DNA of 64,000 nucleotides from Torreya grandis (Eukaryota; Streptophyta; Pinopsida; Cupressales; Taxaceae). The position numbers were made by a program, and so were the translations under genes. Under the pieces are notes generated by a model. It saw only the letters and a list, made by a program, of their open reading frames with translations, was not told the DNA's origin and searched no databases. Of this stretch, positions 22,671-39,260 are shown piece by piece (positions within the stretch are counted from its first letter, which is position 1; every line of letters begins with the position of its first letter). The DNA is taken from contig JARHVA010003263.1 of NCBI GenBank assembly GCA_037957365.1, forward strand, positions 1,289,501-1,353,500, read 5' to 3'.

Positions 22671-23228
22671 TTATTCATTCAAGATTACACTCACAACATC
22701 ATCCACTTTTAAGATTTTTGAAGCAGATGCAGTATTACTAACTGCCATTACCAAACTCTCCCAACTTTTAGGTAATGAGCATAAGATTAAGAGAGCCTTA
22801 ATTTCATCATCAAAAATAATATTAACTAAATTTAACTGGTTTACCAAACCATGGAAATCACTAAGATGACTATGTACAAATCCACCTTCCAACATTTGTA
22901 AATTAAATAATTGCTTCATAAGAAATACCTTATTCGAAGCTGAGGGTTTTTCATATAAATTTGCCAAAGATTCCATCAACTCTACCATTGTCTTAGCCTG
23001 AGATAAGTTGGAAATCACAGATGATGCAAGACTCAACCTTATAGATCCCAGAGCCTTCCGATCAAGAACCTCCCATTCTTCATCCTTCATATCCAGGGGC
23101 TTGCATGCAACCCCACCCAATGATAAGTACAAATCTTTCTGATACAAATAATCTTCAATTTGCATCCTCCATAATTGATAGTTCTTGCCATTAAACTTCT
23201 CTATTCGTAGCTTACTTTTTTCTTCCAT
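22671..23228 (-). pseudogene. Copia gag remnant
   Basis: The ATG at 23226-23228 gives MEEKSKLRIEKFNGKNYQLW, then RMQIEDYLYQKDLYLSLGG. It continues through KALGSIRLSLASSVISNL, LMESLANLYEKPSASNKVFL and FDDEIKALLILCSLPKSWES to VVSVILNE, the classic plant Ty1/copia gag (UBN2 type). The open frame ends at a stop at 22671 where the family continues into the knuckle. The longer open frame starting at 23246 uses TTG, so I prefer the ATG at 23228. This is the longest intact coding stretch in the window and supports a younger age for this element. Confidence 0.85.
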
Positions 23229-23323
23229 TGCTATACTCCCACTCAAACAAAAACCCCTGTGAGTAACTTGTAATCAACACACACTAACTAGATTTGATAC
23301 AACATGTTAGTAACCCAACCAAA

Positions 23324-23336
23324 AGCTCTGATACCA
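23324..23336 (-). other. Copia primer-binding site (initiator tRNA-Met)
   Basis: Minus strand TGGTATCAGAGC, complementary to the 3' end of plant initiator tRNA-Met. It lies 2 bp from the LTR end (CCCCATCA) and starts minus-strand DNA synthesis. Confidence 0.9.
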
Positions 23337-23338
23337 AT

Positions 23339-24299
23339 TGATGGGGAACCAAGAACAACAAATTATGATTCCACTTATCAGGATCTTGCTCCTCAAAAAG
23401 AGCATAATATGATTACCTTGTATAAGCAACTAAACACGGAATTATACCAGAATTAACAAGTAACTAGAATTCACAAATAACACAGAATATGAGAGACAAT
23501 ACACAAACTTGTATTAATACTCATCCAGAAAGAAAATACAATAAATAAGATGCCACTTCTTCTTACACCTCTGTGAGGCTTCCCACACCTCAAGGGCTCC
23601 TAGTAATTCTCAATCAAGAGTTCACTCTCCTACCAAAAATGGTCCCAACACACAACTCACACACAGAATTGGTGTTCACCTCCAACCAGTCAGTAATAAC
23701 CCTACCAGTACACAAGTACTCAAAGTACTTCAAGAAGATCTCCCATGAACTTGCAACAACCTGCAACTCAAATGATCTTACCTACACATGTAAAACTTCT
23801 CCCTGATCTTGCAACAACCTAGAGATCACTCTGTTCTTACAATTGGAAGGATCTACCTTGCCTTCCTCTATTTGCTCATATGTGGAACTAGAAGGATCTA
23901 CACTTGCTCAACTCTAACTAGCATAATGGCTATCTAGCACACCTTACAATACATGACAATGGGTCTATAAATAGATCCCACACTTAAACAATAACTTAGA
24001 CTTCTAATTTACAATAATTAGACTCGCAACTCAAGACTTGAAATAGCCTTTACATGCAAACACTCAGTTTAATGAACTAACTGTTCATGCAATGAACAGT
24101 TCTAGAACCACACAGGTGACCGATGTCGGTCCCTATCTATCTGTATATGACCGACATCAAATGACTCCTATCGATGTTGGTTGCCCTTCTATTCACCACT
24201 GACTGACATCAGTTGGCCTGACCGATGCCAGTGACTGTGACACTCAGCAACTCCTCCATGTCTGCAAATAGTTGAAGCTTTTAGCTCCACAACCTAACA
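23339..24299 (-). repeat. 5' LTR of the copia element (about 961 bp)
   Basis: On the minus strand it begins TGTTAGGTTGTGGAGC at 24299 and ends CCCCATCA at 23339. The right edge is fixed because the C LTR resumes at about 24302, and the left edge by the primer-binding site. A TATA-like site (TCTATTTATAGA on -) lies at 23964-23975. Five ACCGAYRTCGGT-type words occur at 24118-24235. There is no second LTR for comparison. Confidence 0.8.
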
Positions 24300-24968
24300 T
24301 TGAAAACACAACATATTACTTAGATATCACATCTAGACTTGTATACTTAATCAAATAAGGGCCTAAGAAAAATTCATTCTAATATATCATGTACATTTTC
24401 CCTAAGGGAGAACTAAATGCGATCTGAGACCCCTAATGTTGGGGTTAATGTAGGTAGTAACCAATACAAGGGTTCTATCCCATGTGATTGTAATAGCCCA
24501 TAGTCTATTTTGTCCCTTTCTTTTGCATTTAATCCAATTGATGTTTTATGTGTGTAGGTGTTCATTTGGGTTTTTAAAGAGATTAATGCAAAAAAATGAC
24601 ATATAAAATTCCATAAGTCATAGAATCATCTACAAGTCCCTCAAAATCTCTTATAACATCTCTAAAAGTTTTAAGAAGTTATTATAAGGACACTAGTGCC
24701 ATAATTAGACACTAGTTGCATTGGTGTTATTGTCATCATAAGGGCACTACTGTCTAAAGCCTATTTTCAACTAAATTCATAGAAAAAAATATGTTTTTCT
24801 GATCTCGAAGTCTTTTTTAGCCAAATAAGTACACTTACTCATCATCTTTACTATTTTGGGAAGAGATTGCCAAATTAACCTTTCCTTATATTTATTTTGA
24901 GTTATTTCTATACACAACCCTTTAAAAACCTAGGATTTACATCTAATAAGTCCTAAATTATTAAAACA
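24300..24968 (+). repeat. 5' LTR of element C, right part
   Basis: Aligns with 33130-33819: shared stretches include cacatctagacttg, gggcctaagaaaaatt, gagacccctaNNNttgggg and ttaatgtaggtagt. It ends AAAACA at 24968. TGGTGCACCTGAATTAC follows after TT at 24971. Its first nine bases fit the 3' end of tRNA-Gly, but the rest does not, so the tRNA assignment is weak. GGACACTAGTGCC-type words lie at 24688-24760. Confidence 0.85.
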
Positions 24969-25349
24969 TTTGGTGCACCTGAATTACTTTAAATATTGTT
25001 TGAAACCCTAGTTTAACCTAAGGTTTTCTTCATTTTATGCACTCAATCAGGATTATAAAATTTTATTTTTATTGATTTTTGGCACAACCTAACTCATCCA
25101 AATCATCTATATATTAGGGTTTCATTAATTTAATTTTTTTTTTCAAATAACCTTGATCAAACCCTAGATCTATATACTAGGTCCCTATACATCCAAATAC
25201 TAGCCTTTAGGGTTTCAATTACAATCCCATTTTTTTTTAATGTTTTAGGCTAAATATTTCTCATAGTTTCACATATACCTATGTTAGATTAAATTATACC
25301 TATTATGTGTTTGTTATTCATTATTTACACTATATTATTTGGCAAGTTT

Positions 25350-26185
25350 AAAATGACAGCCAAGAAGCCTCTTGCCTCTCACTGATTTGATGAATTTTTG
25401 AATATTTCTCATAATTATAATAATGAATAGACAAATTTTCAAGATTGCATATTATCACATGATAATGATTTAATTTATAATGATGATTATGGTAATTATT
25501 ATTGTAATGATGGATATGAATATTAATATGAGAATGACAATGGAAGTGTTAATGAGGATATACTAGATCCATCTTGTTCTCTTTCCTCTTCCTCTTCTCC
25601 TACACCTCTAAATTAAACTAACAATATAATGAAAAAACAACCTCTTGTTGGTATTGCTTTCTTCCAATGTGATCATAAAATTTTAATCACTTTCACTACC
25701 TCCTTATTAAAATTAATATATTATAAGTGCAATAAATGAAATATGATTTCATATGATTCAATCAACATAAAAAATAGCAATGCATCTTCTTTACCCTTCT
25801 CAGCTAAAATTGAAAAAACATGTACAAATAATATTACACTTTTTACCAATGCACAAAATAAAGTAGATGAAATTATTTTATCCCCTTATTTTACATTTCA
25901 AGCTCAACACAATGATTCGTTGCAAAATGTTGATAATGCAAATATCTATAACTCTTCTCCTACATGTCATAATATGCTAAATGAAAACATGATTTCTAAT
26001 TCTTCTACCCTTGAATTGAAGATAGAAAGTAACAATCAAACATGCACTCCACACATAGCTAGTAAAGACATGCATTTCATTACACCCACACATGATAACA
26101 TATTGCATATTATTAGAAAGTTAAAATCTTATCCTACTCTCTCTCTCTTAGTGATCATGTGAATGATAATTATTCTACTCTTCTA
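25350..26185 (+). pseudogene. Possible N-terminal gag remnant of element C
   Basis: A frame starting at MTAKKPLASH (about 25353) continues with stops through an Asn/Asp/Tyr-rich stretch and a CDHKILITFTTSLLK-like segment to an open part at 25743-26162 that ends LKSYPTLSLLVIM. I do not recognise a domain. Its position between the 5' LTR and the gag core is the reason for calling it gag. Confidence 0.35.
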
Positions 26186-26850
26186 CTAGTGAATTGAACT
26201 TTGATTTATATGAACCTTGGAATAGTGATGAGTACTATCATTTTGGTGTATAAGACATTGAGTTTAAACCTTATAGTTTTCTCCCTACTTCACCTATCTC
26301 TCATATTCAAACTAATGCTAGTTTGAATTCTAAAAAATATACACATACTTATTATTATGTTCATTATTTATATAACTTACATTCACATGATAATAATGTA
26401 ACATATAGTCCATTGGCATGTGAGACTTATTTATAAATTAATGATATAAAAGATACCAATGAATCTCCCTCAACTCCACTTACTATAGTAGAATACATTT
26501 CTCAACCTAACTTCCATGAGGGTGATAACATATTTCTCTCTCACCAGGTCCAAGGTATCACTCATCCAAAGGTTATAGAGAGCAAACCAATCCTCCCTAA
26601 AAAAAGGTCCCTGAGATAGTGTACCAATGGTTAAGATTAATAACAAAATTAAAGAGTTAAATGAACCCCTTAATGATGATAATATACCTTCACAAGAGGT
26701 AATATCCTTGATGCATGTCATGGGTACTTTAAATTAATAAGTATACCATCTCACATTATAAATTAAATCATACCACTCTTGAGATGATTCTAATGCCATC
26801 CATGGAAATCCTATTCCATGTAGAATATTCACTATAAATTTTCCACCCAA
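26185..26850. other. Element C sequence between gag parts
   Basis: AT-rich with short open stretches in changing frames and no recognised domain. It probably belongs to the same gag gene, too decayed to read. Confidence 0.35.
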
Positions 26851-27480
26851 ATTTTAGATACCAATGTTCCCAAAATTTGATTGGCATAAAACCCATACTT
26901 GAACCTTCAAGCTTATGGTAAAACCATAGCACATGTCACTAAAAATTTAAATCTAATATATTTATTTCCAAAGACTCTAGAAGGTGAGGCATTAAATTGG
27001 TTTCATCATGCACTCCTTAGTGGTTGACTATATACATATGGTGAGTTAGAAGCATGCTTTCTTAAGCACTACGTATAGAATAAGGGACCTTGAGTCACAT
27101 ATGAGAGGTTGCCTTCAATACACTAGGGTGAGACAAAAACATTAACTAAGTATATTCTAAGATTCAAATCATGTATGCATTAGTTGATTTACTAACTGGT
27201 AGTTTTAGAGGTATAATACATCTTTTCTAGAGGCCTCACTTTTCCTCTTAAGGAGAAATTATCATATCAGACATCCAAATCATTCTGGCATATATGTAAC
27301 ATAGCTATGACATTAGAAAAATAGTTAGGACTAGTTGAAACACATTTAGAGGCATATTTGGATATAGGTTTCCTAGATCCATGATCATCTAATATGGTAT
27401 AATAACCTACTCCACTTATGATTAAGAAACAAGTGGGAAAAAAACAACCAAACAATATACTCAACAAAGTGAAAGAGCCA
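26850..27480 (+). pseudogene. Ty3/gypsy gag core remnant (element C)
   Basis: Read across frames, it gives MFPKFDWHKTHT (about 26860), LFPKTLEGEALNWFHHALL-like text (about 26960-27025), YGELEACFLKHY-like text (about 27040-27075), LPSIHQGETKTLTKYILRFK (about 27110-27170) and FSRGLTFPLKEKLSYQTSKS (about 27220-27285). This is the G-x-A-x-x-W-F, E-L and F-x-x-x-Y pattern of the retrotransposon gag domain. Stops are frequent. No knuckle is visible after it. Confidence 0.7.
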
Positions 27481-27950
27481 CTTCATAGAGCACCTCTTAT
27501 AATGAGTAGAGTATAAGACATTGATAAAGGAGCTATACAATTTTTAGACAGAGATAGGCCTAATGATATCTAGCTTACATTATTATATAAAGAGATGATC
27601 ACACTTCCTTTTATTCATCACCATTCAACACATCATTTTCATAGGACACATTATTTTCATAGGATACAAAATAAACCATATTAAAATTTTCATAAGATAA
27701 ATGGGCATTCAGATAACAACTATTATGTAATTTGAGATCATATTGACCAATATGTTGATGGAGGCATTATATAATTTACATAGGGGACATTGAGATCTCA
27801 ATCTCCAAAATCTCCTATATCACACTCCTCTACACCTTAGTTATCCTAGGACATTCTTTTTAAGGAGCAATTGGTTACTCATTGTACGAGCCATGTGGTT
27901 TTTAGGACACCTACTTATGAGAGATCTCATGCACCACATATTTAATAGAA
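27480..27950. other. Element C post-gag region, no domain recognised
   Basis: Contains a short His-rich frame from ttcatcaccattcaacacatcattttcatagg-type repeats near 27610-27665. No protease or reverse transcriptase motif is seen. Confidence 0.4.
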
Positions 27951-28404
27951 ATGGTAGCTAGATAATTGAGATCAAAGCACAATCTCAGTTTGTAATAATC
28001 ATAGAGATCATGCATTCATTTATTAATATATTTGGAAACAATCATAGATATTAGAGCATTATCTCAATTTACCCACTGATTAAGATATTTGGTAATATTC
28101 ACATAGATCAAAGTATAGTTTCAATTTGACCATCGATTAAGATATTTTCCAAATATCATATAAATAAGAACATAGTTCAACAAATGATTAAGATATTTTT
28201 TAGATATCCTAGAAATAAGAACATAAATCAATATCTAATTAAAATATTTTATATAGATCACATAAATTAGAACATAGCTTAACATCTATTTAAGATAATT
28301 ACTAGAGATCACAAACATCACAACATATTTCAATAACCGATTAATATATTTTACAGAGATCATAGAGATTAGAGCATAGTTTCAATATGACAACTGATTA
28401 ATTT

Positions 28405-28405
<1 letters not shown>
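27950..28405 (+). repeat. Tandem array, about 50-57 bp unit, eight copies (element C)
   Basis: Units marked by (catagagat)(tagaacatagttt)-like text start near 27970, 28046, 28102, 28159, 28211, 28261, 28310 and 28360. The rest of each unit reads caatttgacaactgattaag followed by atattt with variation. The array lies between gag and PMD, as the different arrays of E1, D and E2 do. Confidence 0.8.
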
Positions 28406-30699
<2,294 letters not shown>

Positions 30700-30700
<1 letters not shown>

Positions 30701-32125
30701 ATATAAGATAAACATACAAAAATAATCATCAAACACTAATAATCTACAATAAGTAAAAACATTGGCCTAGTGGATACTAGTGTTGTATATGGGATAGTAG
30801 CACTGGATAGTAGCAACATACTCAGGACACTAGCACCATTATTATGAAAATAGTGCCATATTTCTCAAAATTGTCCTAAACTAAAAAAAAATCCACTAAA
30901 AATAATAAAAATGTACTAAATATGTCAAAATTGGGGGAAAAGGATAGATCCCTTACTAGGATAACCTTCTCCCTAGCCTAGATAAGTGCCTCCAACTCCT
31001 CATACTAGGTCACACTCGCTCCTCACCTCCTTGACATACCCTCTAGCCTCAAAAAAACAATCACTAACAAGTCACATGGTACAAATGAGTTATCAAACAA
31101 TTTAACCAAACTATTTAAAACACATTTTAAATATGCCACCTTACTAAGGTTGACTTTGCATGCTAATTTCACCAACTAGCATAAACTTATTCTAAATGCA
31201 ATATCTATAGAATTTTAGCACCAATTTTTGATCCATTTCCTATGTGTGGGACTTGATCATGATGTACATCATCCTATATTAGTTACAATTTTATCCTATT
31301 CATATTCAACTCCACAAAATAATAAAAACCTATATTTCCTTAACAAACTCAATATAGACCAAAGGTCTATCCCACCACTGATTTAAAAAATTGACTCCAT
31401 TACAATAAAAAAAAAATCAAACCTAAAAAAAAAAACATTACCCTGACTAATTATCACCACCATACCAGTCAGTATCACTTTTGGTTAATACCCTTACCAA
31501 AATTTCATTTCTCTTACCAAAATGTGGGGTATATACATATTCACATAGACACATAGATTGGTTTAGACACATAAGTTTACTCAGTTATATAGATACTCAT
31601 CTATACATATTTTTAGATATACACATATTCAAACAAACTAGATTACTCATATACATAGATATTTAGGCACACATGATTACTCAAATATACATATACTTAG
31701 ATATATATATTTATATATATATATATATATATAAATATTCAAATGCACATGTTTACTTAGATATACAGATACTTAGATATAGATATTTATAGAAATGTAG
31801 TTTGAATAAGATATATAGATTTGTAGAAATGTAGTTTGACTCAGATATAGAGATATCTAGATACACAGTTACATTAATCAGATATTAGGTTTAGGGGTAT
31901 GGTGCAAGGGACACATCCTCAAGCCCACATAGATTTACTAGATTATATATATATGGTATGGCAAGTTATACCACTCTCTATGTTTAGATTAAAAAGTTAC
32001 ACTCAAATAATTATTAGGATGTCACTATGATTTCACCAATTTGGGTCACATAACCATATGTAATAGTTGATCCATATCCTTTCACCAGACCTATATTATA
32101 TAGGTTGAGTGATAGTTTTGACCTC
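30700..32125. other. Element C pre-LTR region with repeats
   Basis: No gene is seen. CACTAGTG-type words (ggatactagtgttg, ggatagtagcactgg, aggacactagcacc) lie at 30772-30860. Diverged units containing ttactcagatatacagatac followed by ttagatat fill 31545-31870, with a TA run at 31707-31732. Confidence 0.6.
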
Positions 32126-32402
32126 TAGTTTTAGATTACATACTTAAAATTAGTCCAAATATCAGAGTGGGGGAAAATATGTGTTATTTCTACACATTTT
32201 TAGATTACATACTCAGATTCAGTCTAGATATTAGAATGGGGGAAAATGAGCCTTGTTTCTCCATATTTTTAGTTTACATACTCAGATTCAGTCCAGATAT
32301 CAAAGTGGTGGGAAGCAAAACTTATTTCTCCACATTTTTAGTTTACATTCTTAGATCATGTCTATATATCAGGGTTGGGGTAAAATAGTGTTTTATTTCT
32401 CA
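32126..32402 (+). repeat. Tandem array of purine-tract units (about 69 bp, four copies)
   Basis: Four units carry ttttagattacatactcaga- and cagatatc-type text followed by a G-rich purine tract: agtgggggaaaa at 32165, aatgggggaaaa at 32235, agtggtgggaag at 32304 and gggttggggtaaaa at 32371 (steps 70, 69, 67). Each tract resembles the true polypurine tract just before the 3' LTR. The array is open in one frame and would encode a 23-residue repeat, which I take as a by-product. Confidence 0.75.
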
Positions 32403-32603
32403 TAATTCATTTCACTATTTAGATTTAGTACATGGGGTAGTCACATTAAGTATTTACTCTTTACATAATTAATTCTAGCTCACATACACTTCTTTGGCCA
32501 AGAAGTGGGCTAGGTCTATAACACATCTACATAGGTAAGTGTAGGTACACATTCCTCTTTTTATTTTACTCTAGTAATATCATTTCATTACATTACTAGA
32601 ATA

Positions 32604-32616
32604 AAATGGGGGCAAA
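32604..32616 (+). other. Polypurine tract of element C
   Basis: AAATGGGGGCAAA directly before the 3' LTR start at 32617. In LTR elements such a tract primes plus-strand DNA synthesis. Confidence 0.8.
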
Positions 32617-33819
32617 TATATACACCCTAATTTGGTCAAGCAACCAAAAGTACTATCTATTTTATTTCTCTTTCACAAGAAGGTCTTACTAATGAATGTA
32701 GCTCTTATTCATGTGGTCATTTTAGGTATTCTAGTATTTATTGTCTTTTTTCCCTATTTGTTGCATGTCCAGTGGTCTTGAGTCATCCCATCCTAGTCAC
32801 ATGGGCCCATAGCCTATTCTGCCTAGTTTGTGCTCTATTTTGGGACCTCAAAAAACTAGCACCCTTATCTAGATAGTAACACCATTGGCACTAGTGTCCA
32901 CCTTTTGGTATTAGTGTCTAATGGTTATTTTCTTCCATTTTTTGGGTCCTAACCGTCTCTCTAGCCTTCTCTTATGGTTTTATCCCTCTTGTGCATCTTG
33001 TCAGCCAACAAACAAGGTATTACATTCAAATTAAACTTAATTCTATATAAAGAGCCCCACAAGTCATTTTACATCTAGCACTTACTATTTTGGCACATAA
33101 TTACATAAAATCAATCGATAGTACAGCTCAACACACTTTGTATTACTCAACTATCACATCTAGACTTGCATGCTTGATCAAAGAAGGGCCTAAGAAAAAT
33201 TAATTATAACATACCATGCATATTTTCCATAAGGGAAAACTACATGTGATCCGAGACCCCTATCATTGGGGTTAATGTAGGTAGTGGCTAGGGCAATGGG
33301 GGTTCTATCCCATGTGATCATAATATCCCACAACCTAGTTTTTCCTTTTCGTTTGCATTTAATCTAGTTTCTACTTCATGTGTGCAGGCGTTCATTAGTG
33401 TTTTGAATTATATTCATGCAAAATAGTGACATAAATGAACTTTCAAAAGTCATAAAATCACCTACATGTCCCTCAAACTCTCCCATAACATCTCTAAAAG
33501 TTTTAGGTAGTTCTTCTAAGAAAGACACTAGCACCATAATTGGATAGTAGTGCCATTGGCACTATTGTCCTCATAAGGGCACTAATTTTTGAATCCTATC
33601 ATTAACTACATTCATAGAATGAAAGATGTCTGACTGATCTCCAATCCTATTCTAGCCTCATGAGTCATAGAAACACCTATTTTATTATAGATAATTACAC
33701 TTTCTCACTATCTTAGATATTTTGGGAAGAACTTGTCAAATTAACTATTTCTTATATTTATTTCAAATTATTGATATACTCAACCCTTTAACAACCTAGG
33801 ATTTACATTAATTAAAACA
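32617..33819 (+). repeat. 3' LTR of element C (about 1203 bp)
   Basis: Starts TATATACACCC and ends TTAAAACA, followed by the CATGG duplication. It matches the two parts of the 5' LTR and keeps the middle part lost there. A TATA box (CTATATAAAGAG) lies at 33043-33054, about 427 bp from the start. GGCACTAGTGTCC-type words occur at 32887 and 33525-33590. Confidence 0.9.
33044..33050 (+). promoter_or_regulatory. TATA box in the C 3' LTR
   Basis: TATATAA followed by AGAG. The equivalent place in the 5' LTR is deleted together with the copia insertion. Confidence 0.6.
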
Positions 33820-33994
33820 CATGGACATACATATGATGATTTTCCTTGTACATAGTGGCTATGTCAGTACTAGGGTCATCTTATTCCACAAGTTTCACTT
33901 TTACATGTTATATATTTCTGTGACTTTTATACCATGTTGAACTACCTATATTAATTACACATGCCTTTCTATTTACTTATTTCTTAGTGATATG
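33820..33994. other. Right target duplication of C and older flanking DNA
   Basis: CATGG (33820-33824) repeats 20638-20642. The following 170 bp lead directly to the end of the D LTR. I see no gene. Confidence 0.75.
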
Positions 33995-35168
33995 TGTATG
34001 CAAGCAAAAGTGAAGTTGATCTATAAATCAATTATAACTTGGATAAGACAAATCAACTAGATATATCACTTTCGGATACTTAAATAATTAAGGTTATGAC
34101 CAATATGGATCCACTAAACCTATAAAAGATATTTCTTATCACATGATATTACTACAGGGGGTTCTAAAGTCTCTAGTCAAGAAATGCCATATAATAACAC
34201 TAGTTATGTCTATAATGAAATAATAAGTAAATCTAATCTAGTGCTCACTAAATATTCTAGCATAAATGGGGGATAAACATAAATAATAAACATGAAAAGT
34301 AAAACTCTACTCAATTCAATGTAGAGGTAATCCTAAGTAAGGAGAGACAATATATTCATTAATCATTACTTGTGAAAATTTATCTACCAAAATAGAGGAG
34401 TAAGATTTAGGAATAATTAGGAATACTTACCTTGAAGATGAACCCATTGAGCCTCAACCTCTCCCTTGCCAATGGTGTTTTGCAATAGGTTATTGTGTAT
34501 TATTGAAGAATCTAAGGATGGGAAATGGACTATAGTCTATTAAAAGACCTCCTAGTTAATCTCAACCTTTCACAAGGCAAAATTTTTCCTTCAAGTATGA
34601 ACCCTAAATAATGACTCCTCAAGTAGAATCACAAAAATGCAAACTATAAGGAAGCACAAATGAATTCTTTTATCTCTTGGAAATGAAGTGAAAGGGGGTA
34701 TATATAGCTCTAAATTGACCTTAAAATCTATAAAATTTTATCTAATGTAGTCAGCCCAGTCAACCTTGTTAGGTGGGAAATAGAGTCATTATGCTTTGAA
34801 CTAAGTTAGCTTAGGCTGACTCAGTCCTTTAATGTGTGTTACTCCTAAAATGAGGTCAACCAAATTGACCATGTTTCGTGGATGGTAAAAAGACATTTTT
34901 CTTAGCAAGGGGATATTTGAGGTGGAGATTTTCTTAGAGAATAATGTAAGTGAGGTGTTAAAGCTTAGGTAAATATATATGAGGGACTTATATTCGTTTT
35001 AGGTGGTGGTAAAGGGGATAAAAAACTTACGAAGCACCAAAGGTCTACCCACCCCTTTCCCAATACATATTTTAAGGCATGCACTCAGAGATATTGAGAC
35101 TCAATAGGTTCCTACAAGAGATAAAGCATAAATAATTGATAAAGTTTAAAAAATATTGTGTGTATACA
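33995..35168 (-). repeat. 3' LTR of element D (about 1174 bp)
   Basis: On the minus strand it starts TGTATACACACAATATTTT at 35168, preceded by the polypurine tract GAGTGGGG (35171-35180), and ends TTGCATACA at 33995. It matches the E1 and E2 LTRs. TATA at 34699-34706 lies 462 bp from the start. A GGTAAGTATTCC splice-donor-like site lies at 34420-34431 on the minus strand. Palindrome-derived words (gtcagcccagtcaacc, aactaagttagcttaggctg) lie at 34742-34875. The lower-coordinate side has no primer-binding site, so this is a 3' LTR. Confidence 0.85.
34699..34706 (-). promoter_or_regulatory. TATA box in the D LTR
   Basis: GCTATATATACC on the minus strand, at the family-typical distance from the LTR start. 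Confidence 0.65.
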
Positions 35169-35179
35169 TATACCCCACT

Positions 35180-35930
35180 CAAATCTCATCACATGTCACA
35201 TAGTTATAACATGGGATGGTTCTTTGGGAAAAAACCATAGCAAAAAACAATGCTAAGCTAAATAAATTATAGTATAAAATAATAATATAATGAAAGGAAA
35301 GAATTAAAAAATACATACCTTTACTTACCTTAGTGATTTAGAGTAGAAATTATGTGAGATAAATGAAGAGGCATCCAATGTAAGGAACATGTGGCAAACC
35401 TACAAAATATGATAAAATTTGTTTTTTTTTATAAATACATTTGGCATAGAAAACATTTCTATGATGTTAGGATTCCAAAACATCTTTTGGTTTGGAAAAA
35501 AAGTTAGTAGAAACATAGGTATGAAAAAAATTTAAATCTAGTCTAAAATAATTGATAATTTAAGAATTTTTAATTTTAAATATAAATAGGGTTAAAACCC
35601 ATTCATTTGTAATTTTACGATTCTAAGAAAATAGAGCTCTAAGAGACCTAGATTGGTATAGAGAGAGATGATGGTAAGGAGACAATAGGGGTGAGTTGGG
35701 GGATTCCTATCATCATTAACTGATGTGACTCAGGTAAGTGATGCATTAAATTCAAGGTTTTTTAAAAAAATTTATTGAAAATTAAACTAGTTTTGAAAAA
35801 TTAGACATTAAGTAAAAATTGTGTAGTGAAATTTGCCCTAAGAAAGTTTTAGGTAGAGTAAGAATTATTGGAATCAATGGGTAGGAAGAAGTAGGTGGCA
35901 CAAATGCCTAAGTAATTAATGATAATTAAG
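35180..35930. other. Element D pre-LTR spacer
   Basis: No gene is seen. It is the inverted counterpart of 18650-19390 in E1 (shared actaaggtaagtaaaggtatg, here at 35315-35340 as the complement). Confidence 0.55.
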
Positions 35931-35939
35931 TGAAAAATC

Positions 35940-36335
35940 ACCATATAATTTGAACAAGGTTAACCATAGTGACTTAGTTTTAAATTAGATAACATAGTTT
36001 TAGGGCTAACTGTGCAGTAAATTGTCAACATAGCTATTTAGTATGTGGTCAACTATGTAAGGTAAGGCTGACTTAGTTGGGTGATAGGGATAAATTTGTA
36101 TGAAGTGGCTAACATAGTTATTTAGTATGGCCATATTCATATGAGGTGTCTGACTTAGTAGTTTATCAAGTTCAACTTTGTATGAGGTGGCTAACTTAGT
36201 TAGGTAATGAGGTTGAATTTGTAAGAAGTGGTCAATTTAGTTAGGTGACAAAATTGACTTCATCTCAAGTGGTCGACTGCATTAGGTGATAGGGTTAAGT
36301 TCTTAGGAAGTGGCTGATTATGTAATAAAGGGGTG
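35940..36335. repeat. Palindrome-derived word cluster (element D)
   Basis: About a dozen ggtYgacttagt / gctaacttagt / gtcaactatgt words at about 30-bp steps, for example near 35957, 36010, 36045, 36067, 36108, 36148, 36190, 36228 and 36270. They are the minus-strand counterpart of 18300-18625 in E1. Confidence 0.65.
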
Positions 36336-36429
36336 ATAAAATTAAAAAATAGGTTGATGAAGTAGTTAATTTTAAAATTAAATGATTTTAGAATGTATTT
36401 TCATGATTTTTATATCATTGTCTAATACA

Positions 36430-38670
<2,241 letters not shown>

Positions 38671-38679
38671 TTAGAGCTA

Positions 38680-39060
38680 TTGATATTGTTTTACTTTGTA
38701 TTATGTTGTGTTGTATCAAACTCTTGATATATATAGATATGGATATTTATTGGTTTATGAGTTGTATTTGGATCATGGATGTATTGATGTATGTATTTTC
38801 ATTCTAGCACATGTTTTAATTTTGATGTATATGCTATCGAAAAATATATGATGTGTGATTTTTTTCCTAGTATTATGTGAGACACATGCATGGTTTAAAA
38901 TAAAATCATAGAATTCAGAAGAGTATATAAATAATCATAAAATTTAAGACACACTAAATCATGATGATAAATGTATAAAATAAAAATATTAATAAATATA
39001 GTAGATCAAAATGGTAAAATGAAGTAAAAATAATAAATGTTTGTAATAGTGTAAAGAAAA
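38680..39060. other. Element D post-PMD spacer
   Basis: AT-rich, with no gene and no clear repeat. Confidence 0.5.
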
Positions 39061-39061
39061 T

Positions 39062-39260
39062 GCACCAAATCAAAATAAGATAAATCATACTAAATTAGGA
39101 TGGGAAGTATGAGAAATTTTAATAAAATGGAAAACATGTTATAGAAAATGTTTAAAAATTATACATGAAAATAAATAACACCAAATCAAAACAAGATAAA
39201 TCATACTAAATCAAGATGGGAAGTATGATAAATTTGTAATAAAATGGAAAACATGTATCA
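39062..39260 (-). repeat. Tandem duplication, about 116-bp unit (element D)
   Basis: Two close copies starting at 39063 and 39179, each with accaaatcaaaaYaagataa, then atcatactaaatYaRgatgg, gaagtatga and taataaaatggaaaacatgt. They are the complement of the catacttcccaac units at 15600-15950 in E1. Confidence 0.85.

Larger units (their letters stand above)
20866..24299 (-). mobile_element. Truncated Ty1/copia element nested in the C 5' LTR
   Basis: On the minus strand, order is: 5' LTR (24299 to 23339), tRNA-Met-i primer-binding site, gag, zinc knuckle, protease, GAG-pre-integrase, a palindrome-word patch, reverse transcriptase. Integrase core, RNase H and the 3' LTR are missing. It lies inside the C LTR, so it is younger than C. 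The lower-coordinate end was lost in a deletion that also removed LTR sequence of the host element. Confidence 0.85.

Noticed and set aside
24971..24988. tRNA-Gly primer-binding site in element C
   Set aside because: Only the first nine bases fit; the following bases diverge, so the tRNA is left open.
32167..32388. Small repeat protein (three units of about 23 residues)
   Set aside because: The frame is open only because the DNA unit length is near a multiple of three; it lies in the pre-LTR purine-tract array.
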